32,621 nt of DNA from Candidatus Acidiflorens stordalenmirensis (GTDB lineage: Bacteria; Acidobacteriota; Terriglobia; Terriglobales; Acidobacteriaceae): assembly GCA_003139995.1 (NCBI GenBank), contig PLIC01000186.1, forward strand, positions 9,420 to 42,040, given 5' to 3'. Both the position numbers and the translations under genes were made by a program. Below are positions 6,315-14,098 of the stretch, piece after piece; the stretch's first letter is position 1; each line of letters starts with the position of its first letter. The notes below the pieces were generated by a model. The model did no database searches. It saw only the letters and a program-made list of their open reading frames with translations, and had not been told where the DNA came from.

Positions 6315-7034
6315 ATGATCGCCGAGAAATACGGTCTCCTAAAAGCGTTCCGTAGTCTCTTTGAGGGCGCCCAATACCTTCACAGAGATTCCAGCTTAGG
6401 GGACTGGGTCGCGAGTTATTTGTACGAGGACCTATACAAGCTTCGCAAGTCCAGCAGGTTGTACAAACGCATCGCCGCTGGCGTCAGAGTACTCAACACA
6501 CAAAACCGGACTGTAGGCATCGCCCGCAGACGGGGAGACGGCACTTTCGGAGAGTTGGTTCCGGCCGGGACTGCGATTCGAGAGGAAGGACTGGCCGTGG
6601 CTCGGGGGCCCGTAGCCACGATCGAGATTGGAGTCGAGACAAAGATCCTCGCCAAGGCGATGATCAAGCAGATCGACAGGGTCGTCGGCGACCTGGTGAG
6701 GCAAACTGAGGAGTTCAAGAGACGAGGCGGTAACCCCATCTGCATCGGGATTGTGGGCGTTAATTTCTCGGAAGTCTACACGTCATACGAAGGGGAACGG
6801 GCGTTTTTGACCGACGGCCGAAGATACAAGCATCCGATTCAAGAAGCTCGTGAGGCCATTTCTCGTCTCGAACAGCGTGCACGGCCCAGCTTCGACGAGT
6901 CCCTGATCCTGAAATTTGTTGCAACCAATACGCCTCCGCATCCATTCTCGTGGGTTGACGAGCAGAAGGTAGTACTCGAGTATTCTGCATTACTGACGCG
7001 CGTCTCTAGGGAATACGACCGCCGTTTTGCATAG
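6315..7034 (+). CDS. Probable type II restriction endonuclease, PD-(D/E)xK fold
   Basis: 239 residues with no family that I can name with certainty. The key clue is the segment ATIEIGVETKI at residues 101-111: Glu104 on a hydrophobic strand followed by E108-T-K110 is the E-x-K half of a PD-(D/E)xK nuclease active site. The helix AKAMIKQIDRVVGDL follows, and then a hydrophobic strand ICIGIVGVNFS, the usual core order of this fold. It sits directly downstream of a beta-class methyltransferase with no gap, the standard arrangement for a cognate nuclease that cuts DNA lacking the host modification. No signal peptide or membrane segment is present. It could instead be a protein of related fold with a role in repair, but the gene pairing argues for restriction. 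Confidence 0.72.
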   Translation: MIAEKYGLLKAFRSLFEGAQYLHRDSSLGDWVASYLYEDLYKLRKSSRLYKRIAAGVRVLNTQNRTVGIARRRGDGTFGELVPAGTAIREEGLAVARGPVATIEIGVETKILAKAMIKQIDRVVGDLVRQTEEFKRRGGNPICIGIVGVNFSEVYTSYEGERAFLTDGRRYKHPIQEAREAISRLEQRARPSFDESLILKFVATNTPPHPFSWVDEQKVVLEYSALLTRVSREYDRRFA

Positions 7035-7055
7035 CCGGACATCCAATCCTCTCGA

Positions 7056-7069
7056 GCCTTTCGAAAGGC
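7056..7069. repeat. Short perfect palindrome after the nuclease gene
   Basis: GCCTTTCGAAAGGC, a 14-bp perfect palindrome beginning 22 bp after the nuclease stop codon. It can fold as GCCTT-TCGA-AAGGC but has no T-run, so a terminator role is weak. Confidence 0.35.
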
Positions 7070-7210
7070 GGGATTGCACGTGCCTGTTCCGGCTGGGATC
7101 TTTGCGAACTCTTAGCTGGCGGGTGGATTGGCACGCGGGCGGGGGTGCCGCGCCACACGTCGCAAACCCGTGGAAGTTTCGGCACAGCTCGAATGACGCG
7201 ACAGTGGAAT

Positions 7211-7240
7211 CCCGCTCATCGCAAAGTGCGCGATGAGTGG
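7211..7240. repeat. Intergenic hairpin repeat (CTCATCGC family)
   Basis: CTCATCGC (7215-7222) pairs with GCGATGAG (7230-7237), extended outward by CCC/GGG across one mismatch; loop AAAGTGC. The layout (CCC, 8-11 bp stem, loop, GGG) resembles 1662-1690. It lies in the 574-bp gene-free stretch between the nuclease and peptidase genes. Confidence 0.55.
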
Positions 7241-7419
7241 GGCGTCAAATTCTGCAATCCGACTTCTGACCTCTGCCATCACTCCCATCCGTGTCCCGCA
7301 TCACAGACTTCCATTTCGCCCCTTGCGATAATATTTTCCTGATTGGGGCAGTGAAGAGGTATGTCCGTCGCCAAGGCGGCTCCCGAAACTGCCCCAAAAC
7401 CATTTTCAGCGCTCTTTGA

Positions 7420-7545
7420 TAAGCTAAGTCCTTATTCCGGAATACTTTCCATATAAGTCCTTTTCGCTCTAGACTTTGGAAGATTTCAACAGCCTAACCC
7501 TATGATTCCAAAAGACCCCGGGGGGAGGGGGGTACCCACCCTACT
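7420..7545. repeat. Composite dispersed repeat with TAAGTCCTT direct repeats and a G-rich end
   Basis: TAAGTCCTT occurs at 7425-7433 and 7454-7462, and the element ends in two G6 runs (7520-7525, 7527-7532) followed by GTACCC. This part of the gap is AT-rich until the G tract and encodes no plausible protein. I remember similar TAAGTCCTTT plus GGGGGTACCC arrangements scattered in acidobacterial intergenic DNA, but cannot verify this here. Confidence 0.4.
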
Positions 7546-7620
7546 AACTGGTTATTACATTCAGAGTTAATAGACAGGAATCACAGAGATAAAACGGCTT
7601 GCGGTATAGTGACTGCGGAA

Positions 7621-8622
7621 ATGAGCGCCCTTCAACGATCCCTTCTCGTGCTGACCCTGTTGCTCGCGGCGAGTCTCGCGCACGCTGGTTCCTACCAATA
7701 CTTTCGCATCGGAAGCAAGAACGACGTCCAGACCAAGCCCGTTGCCGGCATTGCCATGATGGGGGGCGGCGGCGATCTTGACGAAGCGTTTCGCTGGCTT
7801 TGCCAGAAGGGCAACGGGGGTGACTTCCTGATCCTGCGCGCGACCGGGAGCGACGATTACAACTCCTACGTCAACGGATTGTGCAAGCTGAACTCGGTGG
7901 CAACGCTCATTATTCCCGATCGCCAGGCCGCACAGGATCCAGCGGTGGCGGAGATTATTCGCCAGGCGGAAGTGGTATTCATTGCTGGCGGCGATCAGGC
8001 CAACTACATCCGCGGCTGGAAAGGTACTCCGGTGCAGGAAGCGATCAATGCGAATGTCGCCACCGGCAAGCCAATCGGCGGAACCAGCGCCGGCCTCGCC
8101 GTGCTGGGTGAATTTGTTTACGGCGATCTTGAAGACAAGCCCGACGACAACGCCCTCGCTTCCACCGATGTTCTGCCCAATCCTTACTTCGAGCGGGTAA
8201 CGCTGATTCGAGGATTTCTAAAGATTCCACACCTGGAGAACCTGCTGACCGATTCGCACTTCGCGAAGCGTGACCGCATGGGCCGCACTCTGGGTTTTCT
8301 CGCCCGCATCATGCAAGATGGATGGTCCAAAACTCCACGTGAAGCTGCGATTGACGAGAAATCGGCGGTGTTGGTCGAGCCGGATGGAAAAGGAACCGTA
8401 GTGGGAAACGGGCAAGGCGCATACTTTCTCCGGCCCACGCGTCGGCCCGATGTTTGCAAGAATGGGCAGCCTCTCACATTCCGGAAAATCAGCGTCTATC
8501 GAGTTCCCGCGGGCGGACACTTCGATCTCGCGTCGTGGACCGGCGATGGCGGAATGGCCTACTCTCTCTCGGTGGAGAAGGGAAAGATCGAGAGCACGCG
8601 AGCGGACAAGGCGGTTTATTGA
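7621..8622 (+). CDS. Secreted S51-family peptidase, cyanophycinase-like
   Basis: A 333-residue serine peptidase of family S51, whose members include cyanophycinase (splitting multi-Arg-poly-Asp into dipeptides) and dipeptidase E. Residues 1-24 form a signal peptide (SLLVLTLLLAASLAHA), so it acts outside the cytoplasm. The motif GGTSAG holds the nucleophile Ser156; upstream VVFIAGGDQANYI matches the conserved GGDQ segment of cyanophycinases, and GIAMMGGGGDLDEAF is the usual N-terminal strand and turn. The ATG at 7621 is preferred to the GTG at 7609 because the signal peptide begins there and GCGGA lies just upstream. It seems monocistronic, with no cyanophycin synthetase nearby, so the natural substrate may be an external peptide rather than the organism's own cyanophycin. 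Confidence 0.85.
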   Translation: MSALQRSLLVLTLLLAASLAHAGSYQYFRIGSKNDVQTKPVAGIAMMGGGGDLDEAFRWLCQKGNGGDFLILRATGSDDYNSYVNGLCKLNSVATLIIPDRQAAQDPAVAEIIRQAEVVFIAGGDQANYIRGWKGTPVQEAINANVATGKPIGGTSAGLAVLGEFVYGDLEDKPDDNALASTDVLPNPYFERVTLIRGFLKIPHLENLLTDSHFAKRDRMGRTLGFLARIMQDGWSKTPREAAIDEKSAVLVEPDGKGTVVGNGQGAYFLRPTRRPDVCKNGQPLTFRKISVYRVPAGGHFDLASWTGDGGMAYSLSVEKGKIESTRADKAVY

Positions 8623-8837
8623 AGGTGAAAGATAGTCATGGCCTTGCAATCCTGCACCAAAGACCGCCAGACGGTGTTGACTTCCAACCTTGTCTCTGCC
8701 AAACTTTCGCCGCCTGAAGAATTAGGGTTGAGCACGCTATGTGCCAGCACTGCGATTGTCGCTTTCGAACTCAGCCACTTCAGCGGCGTCCCTTCCTCGT
8801 CGATGCGGGTAAGCTGGAAGCTGGCCTGTGATTTCAT
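8616..8837 (-). CDS. Possible small hypothetical protein
   Basis: 73 residues, unrecognised. It starts at an ATG on the minus strand with AGGA about 7 bases upstream and a stronger GGAGG further off, and reads ASFQLTRIDEEGTPLKW then LSSKATIAVLAHSVL. The composition is ordinary for a soluble protein and the codons (GCC, CAG, CTG, GTG) suit the genome. Its end overlaps the last 7 bases of the peptidase gene on the other strand. The plus-strand frame over the same interval is Ser/Cys-rich and looks random, which favours the minus strand. It is the only candidate gene between the peptidase and the receptor, but the call remains weak. Confidence 0.4.
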   Translation of the reverse strand: MKSQASFQLTRIDEEGTPLKWLSSKATIAVLAHSVLNPNSSGGESLAETRLEVNTVWRSLVQDCKAMTIFHLQ

Positions 8838-8859
8838 TTGAGTCCTGCCTCCGCCCCCT

Positions 8860-8885
8860 GCGCCAAGATTTGAAGATCTTGGCGC
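8860..8885. promoter_or_regulatory. Hairpin in front of the TonB-dependent receptor
   Basis: GCGCCAAGAT (8860-8869) and ATCTTGGCGC (8876-8885), a perfect 10-bp stem with loop TTGAAG, ending 38 bases before the receptor ATG. No T-run. It could be a leader structure or a protein-binding palindrome. Confidence 0.45.
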
Positions 8886-8923
8886 GAAATCGGAAACCAG
8901 CTCGGAAAGACCAAGGAGGCCCC

Positions 8924-11900
8924 ATGAAAACGATTCGTCTGCTCGCGTTCACCGTCGTTACATTGCTGGCCGTCGAAGCCTCACTGTCAGCGCAAACTTC
9001 GCAAGGGCGAATCCTTGGGACGGTTGTTGACATGTCCGGCGCCCTGGTGACGGGGGCCGAAGTCACCATTACCAACACGGCCACCAATGTGGGCCGGACC
9101 CTGATCACCACCTCCGCTGGTGACTATACGGCGCCGAACCTCGATCCCGGCACTTACATAGTTTCCGCCGAGGCGAAAGGATTCAAGAGGACCGTGAGCA
9201 CGCCGATCCTGCTGGAGGTGTCGCGCGAGGTGCGCGTCGATTTGAAATTGCAACCGGGCGTGGTAACCGAAACGATGGTGATCACGGCGGAAGGGGCGTT
9301 AGTCGACACCACCAACACGACTCTCAACGGCGTGCTTTCGAATGAGGCCATCTCCGAATTGCCGGTGCAGGGCCGCGACTTTCAGAATCTGCTGGAACTC
9401 CACCCCGGAGTGCAACGCACACCCGGTGGCGGCTTTCACTCGGTGATCTCGAACGGAAACCGTCCCGACGACAACAATTTCTTCATTGACGGCGCCGATG
9501 ACAACGATGCGTATTACGGTGAAACTGTGGTCAATGACGCTGGCATCCAGGGTACGCCGGCCAGTTTTCTGCCGCTCGATGCGATCCAGGAATTCAATAC
9601 CCAGGAAAGCCCTACGGCGGATTATGGCGTCAAGCCTGGCGTGGTCATGAACATCGGCATCAAATCCGGCACCAATGATCTCCACGGCACGGCGTACTAC
9701 TTTCACCGCAATTCCGCCTTCGACGCGCGCAACTATTTCGATCCGGCTCCCTCCCCGGTAGCGGCGCTCCTGATGCACGAGTTCGGCGCGTCGCTCGGCG
9801 GACCGATCAAGAAAGACAAATGGTTTTACTTTGTTAATTATGAAGGGATTCGTGACAAGGTTGGGAACCCTGGACTGACCGACAGCCCGGCGACGGTATC
9901 GCTTGCCAGTCAGTTGGGCGGGATCGCGAACTCCGACGGGAGCCCAAACTCAGCGCTCTATAGCGTTCCAGACGCTATCGCCTATTACAATGATCCCAAC
10001 AACGTTGCCTATTGTCTGGCGAATACCTACGGGACCTGCACGGTGAACCCACTCAGCGTTCAGTTGGCGAAATTGTTTCTGCCGAACCCGGGATTTACCT
10101 TGACGCAGTCCGACCCCGCTGGGATCAATTTTGACTTCATCAACAAGAACCGCGGCGACAACCTGGTCGCCAAAACCGACTACACTCTAACGGCGCATCA
10201 CATTCTGAGCGCACGCTTCATCTACGCGAATACCGATCAAACCGAGGAAGACACGATTCCGTTGCGGCCGGAGTGGCTTTCGACCACCAGCCCGACTACT
10301 CAAGTGTTCGGCGTAAGTCTGGCTTCAACGTTCGGCTCCGCGTGGTCGAACGAAGTTCGCTTCAGCTATAACCGGTTCAATGAAGCCATCTTTCCAGTTG
10401 ACCACAGCGTCAATCCACTGACCTACGGCCTCAATACCGGCGTCACCGATCCGCGGTTGTTCGGGTTCCCGCGCATCAACCCAGGAACGGACGCATTTAA
10501 CTACATGGGCGGCAATTCGAGCTGGCCCTTAGAGACCACCCCCAGCAAGACGGATAGTTTTTCCGACACTGCCACTTACACCCACGGCAAGCATTCCATC
10601 CGCTTCGGCGGATCATTCCGCTACGGCGATGTGAATTACTATCGCGCCGGTGAGGGAAGAGGCCGCGTCGATTTCCGCGACCTTACAGACTTCATCGATG
10701 GCAACGTGCACCGATGGGAGTTACTTTACGGCAACCCCGCGCGTAACGTCAGCCAGAAGTCTTTCGGCTTTTTCGCTCAGGACGATTTCCGGGTTCGCCC
10801 GCGCGTAACTCTGAACCTGGGCGTGCGCTACGACCTCACCGACCCGATCAAAGACTCGCGCAACCTGCTGGCTAACTATGTCCCAACATCACAGTCGGGC
10901 CTCGTCCAGGTAGGCCAGGGCATCAGTTCTCCCTATCCAACCAACTATAACAATCTGTCTCCGCGCGTCGGCATCGCTTGGGACGTTTTCGGTAAAGGCA
11001 AGACAGTGTTTCGTTCGGGGTTCGGCATCATCTTCGAGCAACCGTCGATTCGAACTTTCATGTTCAACGGTGGTGGCCTCAACCTGAATCCGAGCGGAGT
11101 TCCGTACGTCAATGCCAGCGGAAATCTGGTTCAGCCGGAAGGCACGATTACTGCTTTTCTGAGGGAATCCAGTGATGGGACCCTGATTAACTGGAGTTCC
11201 GCGGGTCCCATTTTCCCTTCAGCGGCGGGAAACCAGTGCAGCCTGTTTGACGCTGACGGAAACCCCAACCAGTGCAATGTCTTCGCGGTGGATCAGCACC
11301 TGAAGACTCCGTATGTGATGAACTGGAATTTCAATGTGCAGCAGGAGTTGACGAAATCGGCGCTCTTGCAGATCGCTTACGTCTCCAATCATGGCGTCAA
11401 GCTGTACAGCATCACGGATATCAATCAGGTGAACTATGCCAACGACCAGATAGTGAACCCTGCTAACCTTTACCCTGGAGGCGAGGCCTACGGGCGGCCG
11501 CTTAATACAAACTGCCCGGTAAGCGAAGGTGGTCTAGCAACGGGCGGCCCTTGCTTTCCTTACATTGGTTTCCTGGATTATCTGAGCAACTATTCGGACT
11601 CGAATTACAACTCGCTACAAGTTACGCTGACCAAGCGCTATTCCCACGGACTCTATCTGCTCGCGGGCTACACCTGGGCGCATGCGATCGATACGGCGAC
11701 CAGCAATCTTGCGGGTGTGCCGCCAGACAGCACCAATTACAACGAAGAGCGCGGCAATGGCGACTACGACATTCGCCATCGCTTCACCCTGTCCGTGACT
11801 TACGATCTGCCATCCGTCAAGACGAAGTGGCAGATGCTGGAAGGCTGGCAGGCGACCAGCATCGTCAACTTGCAAGCGGGCGAACCCTACACGCTCGGCG

Positions 11901-12514
11901 ATTATGGCGACGACATCAGTGGCACCGGCGAATATAACGACCGCTGGAACATGACTGGGCCGCCGAGCAATATTCACTGGTCTCCCTCGATGACCATACC
12001 TTACATTGATCCAAACGGGACTCCAACTAATCCAACTCCTCCGTTCAATACCAACGGTAACGGCGACGTGACGAGTGGCGTCACTCCTGCCGCGCAGTTG
12101 TGCGTGAACCAGGCTTTTGCGACCGGCGGCCAAGCGGCAGCCGATCAGCTTGGCGGACCGAATGGATATGACTTAGGCTGTTACGTTTCCGGGAACACTG
12201 TAATTACGCCTCCCGCACTGGGATCACAGGGCGATATGCACCGCAATATTTTCCGTGGGCCTGCGTTCGCGAACTGGGATTTCTCCCTCTCAAAAATCTG
12301 GAAGCTGAATGAGCGGGTGAAATTGCAGTTCCGCGGTGAAGTCTTCAACATTCTGAATCACACTAACTTCGACGTCTTCAGCATGAACACGGACTTGTCC
12401 AGCCCATCCTCAGTTGGCTTGGTTATTTTCACGCCCGATGTTGCTTCGTCGAACCCCGTCATCGGTTCCGGTGGCTCGCGGCACATTCAGTTGGGAGCAA
12501 AAATTATCTGGTAA
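8924..12514 (+). CDS. TonB-dependent outer-membrane receptor with carboxypeptidase-like N-domain (Oar/SusC-like)
   Basis: 1196 residues. A signal peptide (about 1-25, ending LSAQ) is followed by a carboxypeptidase regulatory-like beta-sandwich (about 30-110: GRILGTVVDMSGALVTGAEVTI, then TATNVGRT and GDYTAPNLDPGTYIVSAEAKGF). Then come a plug domain (about 120-230, with LPVQGRDFQNLLELHPGV and the Asn/Asp-rich NNFFIDGADDND) and a long 22-strand-type barrel with repeated Tyr/Asn-rich strands. The last residues HIQLGAKIIW fit the outer-membrane C-terminal signature ending in an aromatic residue. It would import a polymer fragment or other large ligand using TonB energy. AAGGAGG (8913-8919) fixes the start; an in-frame start further upstream lacks these signals. 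No SusD partner or sensor is adjacent, which is usual for acidobacterial members, so the ligand is unknown. Confidence 0.9.
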   Translation: MKTIRLLAFTVVTLLAVEASLSAQTSQGRILGTVVDMSGALVTGAEVTITNTATNVGRTLITTSAGDYTAPNLDPGTYIVSAEAKGFKRTVSTPILLEVSREVRVDLKLQPGVVTETMVITAEGALVDTTNTTLNGVLSNEAISELPVQGRDFQNLLELHPGVQRTPGGGFHSVISNGNRPDDNNFFIDGADDNDAYYGETVVNDAGIQGTPASFLPLDAIQEFNTQESPTADYGVKPGVVMNIGIKSGTNDLHGTAYYFHRNSAFDARNYFDPAPSPVAALLMHEFGASLGGPIKKDKWFYFVNYEGIRDKVGNPGLTDSPATVSLASQLGGIANSDGSPNSALYSVPDAIAYYNDPNNVAYCLANTYGTCTVNPLSVQLAKLFLPNPGFTLTQSDPAGINFDFINKNRGDNLVAKTDYTLTAHHILSARFIYANTDQTEEDTIPLRPEWLSTTSPTTQVFGVSLASTFGSAWSNEVRFSYNRFNEAIFPVDHSVNPLTYGLNTGVTDPRLFGFPRINPGTDAFNYMGGNSSWPLETTPSKTDSFSDTATYTHGKHSIRFGGSFRYGDVNYYRAGEGRGRVDFRDLTDFIDGNVHRWELLYGNPARNVSQKSFGFFAQDDFRVRPRVTLNLGVRYDLTDPIKDSRNLLANYVPTSQSGLVQVGQGISSPYPTNYNNLSPRVGIAWDVFGKGKTVFRSGFGIIFEQPSIRTFMFNGGGLNLNPSGVPYVNASGNLVQPEGTITAFLRESSDGTLINWSSAGPIFPSAAGNQCSLFDADGNPNQCNVFAVDQHLKTPYVMNWNFNVQQELTKSALLQIAYVSNHGVKLYSITDINQVNYANDQIVNPANLYPGGEAYGRPLNTNCPVSEGGLATGGPCFPYIGFLDYLSNYSDSNYNSLQVTLTKRYSHGLYLLAGYTWAHAIDTATSNLAGVPPDSTNYNEERGNGDYDIRHRFTLSVTYDLPSVKTKWQMLEGWQATSIVNLQAGEPYTLGDYGDDISGTGEYNDRWNMTGPPSNIHWSPSMTIPYIDPNGTPTNPTPPFNTNGNGDVTSGVTPAAQLCVNQAFATGGQAAADQLGGPNGYDLGCYVSGNTVITPPALGSQGDMHRNIFRGPAFANWDFSLSKIWKLNERVKLQFRGEVFNILNHTNFDVFSMNTDLSSPSSVGLVIFTPDVASSNPVIGSGGSRHIQLGAKIIW

Positions 12515-12574
12515 GAACTCGGGGGCAGGAATCATACCGTTTTCATAGTTGGTGGAAACCTCGCCATCGGCAAT

Positions 12575-12650
12575 CCCTAGGGGCTAAAGCCCGCATTTCT
12601 GGCGGTCGTCAGCGGCACGGCTGAATCCGCGCCCTACCCAGAACCTACTC
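12575..12650. repeat. Degenerate GGGGCTAAAGCCC / GGCACGGCTGAA intergenic repeat
   Basis: AGGGGCTAAAGCCCGC near 12580-12595 is followed about 30 bp later by GGCACGGCTGAATCCGCGCC. From memory, intact acidobacterial copies have GGGGCTAAAGCCC and GGCACGGCTGAAGCCGTGCC as two hairpins; here the second is decayed. It fills the 158-bp gap between two convergent genes and may serve as a crude bidirectional stop. Confidence 0.45.
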
Positions 12651-12672
12651 ATGGCCATTTATGAGGCCAGTT

Positions 12673-13872
12673 CTATCCTATTTCGCTGGTCAGGATAAAT
12701 AGCGGCTTCATTTCGAAGCTTTTGTATTGGGGCCGGAGGCGGTCGACGTTGTACTGCTCTTTTACGTTAACAAGTTTTTTCGAGGCAGTAACGGTGTCGA
12801 TGGGCAGGTTGCCGTAACGGCCATTCCTGAGGACGACCAGTCGTCCGTGAGTCTTGCCCAGGAGCAAGTCCAGGGCGAGGTTGCCATAGGCCATAGGGAC
12901 GATGGAGTCGATGGCATCGGGATCGCCGCACCGGACCAGATAGCCGAGTTTCTGGTTAATGATGTCGATCGTTTTACCGTTGTTGTACTTGGGCGAAAGC
13001 TCCTTCAGCTTCTCGGACACCATGTCCCCGATCCCGCCGAGTTTCTTGTGGCCGAAGGCGTCAGTGGCCTCAGCCTCGAAGACCATTTCTCCGCCTTGGA
13101 ACACCGCTCCCTCCGAAACCAGGACAATGGAGTAGCGGTTGGGGTTCTTCTGGCGGTCGGAGACCAATAACTCGGCGAGCCGCTCGATGTCGAATTTGTG
13201 CTCCGGGATCACGCAGCGGTTCGCGGCTCCGGCCATGGTGGGCAGCATGGCAGTGAACCCGGCATAACGGCCGAAGACCTCGAGGACCATGAAGCGTTCG
13301 TGGGAGCCAGCGCTGGTGCGCAGGCTGTTCGTCATGGAAATGGTGCGCGTCACACAGGTGCTGAAGCCGATACAGTAGTCGGTGCCCGGAACATCATTGT
13401 CCATGGTCTTGGGAATGGCGACTACCTTCACGCCTTCCTGATGAAGCCGTACGCCGTAGCTCAGCGTGTCATCTCCACCAATGGGGATGAGATAGTCGAT
13501 GCCGAGCCAATCCAGGTTCTTCAGAACTTCTGCGGTCAGGTCGTTCTTCTCGGCGTTATAAGCAGGCTGCAGGTGAGCGGGAACGCTGGACTTCTTCACC
13601 TTGCTGGGGTTGGTGCGCGAGGTGTGCAGGAACGTACCGCCGGTGCGGCCGGTGCGGTTGACCATATCCTCCGACAGCGTCTGGAAGTTCTCGCTATTGT
13701 CGTAGCCTTTTTCGCGGACGATGTCGATCAGTCCGGCCCATCCCCGACGGATGCCAATCACTTGGCAGCCCTCGCGCAGCGCGCGGATGGTTACGGCGCG
13801 GATGGCGGGGTTAAGGCCGGGCACGTCGCCCCCACCGGTGAGGATTCCGATCACACCCTTTTTTGTTTTCAC
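12673..13872 (-). CDS. 6-phosphofructokinase, predicted pyrophosphate-dependent
   Basis: 399 residues, GTG start with AAGGCGG upstream. The enzyme phosphorylates fructose 6-phosphate to the 1,6-bisphosphate in glycolysis. LTGGGDVPGLNPAIR at 11-25 is the N-terminal phosphate-donor loop. GGDDT (132-136) carries Asp at the place where ATP enzymes have Gly (E. coli Gly104), and PKTMDND (154-160) carries Lys where E. coli has Gly124; these two changes are the established hallmark of pyrophosphate use, and Asp158 is the catalytic base position. MAGAANRCVIPE and VLVSEGA are further conserved core segments. With pyrophosphate as donor the step becomes reversible and can serve gluconeogenesis. The length fits the longer group of the family. 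No neighbouring glycolytic gene is seen; the gene is convergent with the receptor. Confidence 0.9.
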   Translation of the reverse strand: MKTKKGVIGILTGGGDVPGLNPAIRAVTIRALREGCQVIGIRRGWAGLIDIVREKGYDNSENFQTLSEDMVNRTGRTGGTFLHTSRTNPSKVKKSSVPAHLQPAYNAEKNDLTAEVLKNLDWLGIDYLIPIGGDDTLSYGVRLHQEGVKVVAIPKTMDNDVPGTDYCIGFSTCVTRTISMTNSLRTSAGSHERFMVLEVFGRYAGFTAMLPTMAGAANRCVIPEHKFDIERLAELLVSDRQKNPNRYSIVLVSEGAVFQGGEMVFEAEATDAFGHKKLGGIGDMVSEKLKELSPKYNNGKTIDIINQKLGYLVRCGDPDAIDSIVPMAYGNLALDLLLGKTHGRLVVLRNGRYGNLPIDTVTASKKLVNVKEQYNVDRLRPQYKSFEMKPLFILTSEIG

Positions 13873-14098
13873 GTTTGCCGCCTTGTGTTCGCAGTTGTCG
13901 GCTCATCGCCATTTACATCCTATCGTCTCCCTGCCGCTGGCAGCAATGCCGTTGATGCGAGTGACGAACCGCACCAGTGGATCTTGGGTGCAACCTCTTG
14001 CCTGGGAGTAGAATCTGATTAGGTAGGAGCGCGCCGTCCTTAGTACATGGGCTCCTCGCTCGAAACTGCACTCCCAGGTTCGAAGGGAGGTACGGATT

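Noticed and set aside
8828-8923. Longer N-terminus for the TonB-dependent receptor
   Set aside because: The extension crosses the 10-bp hairpin and lacks a ribosome site, while AAGGAGG and a signal peptide mark the ATG at 8924.
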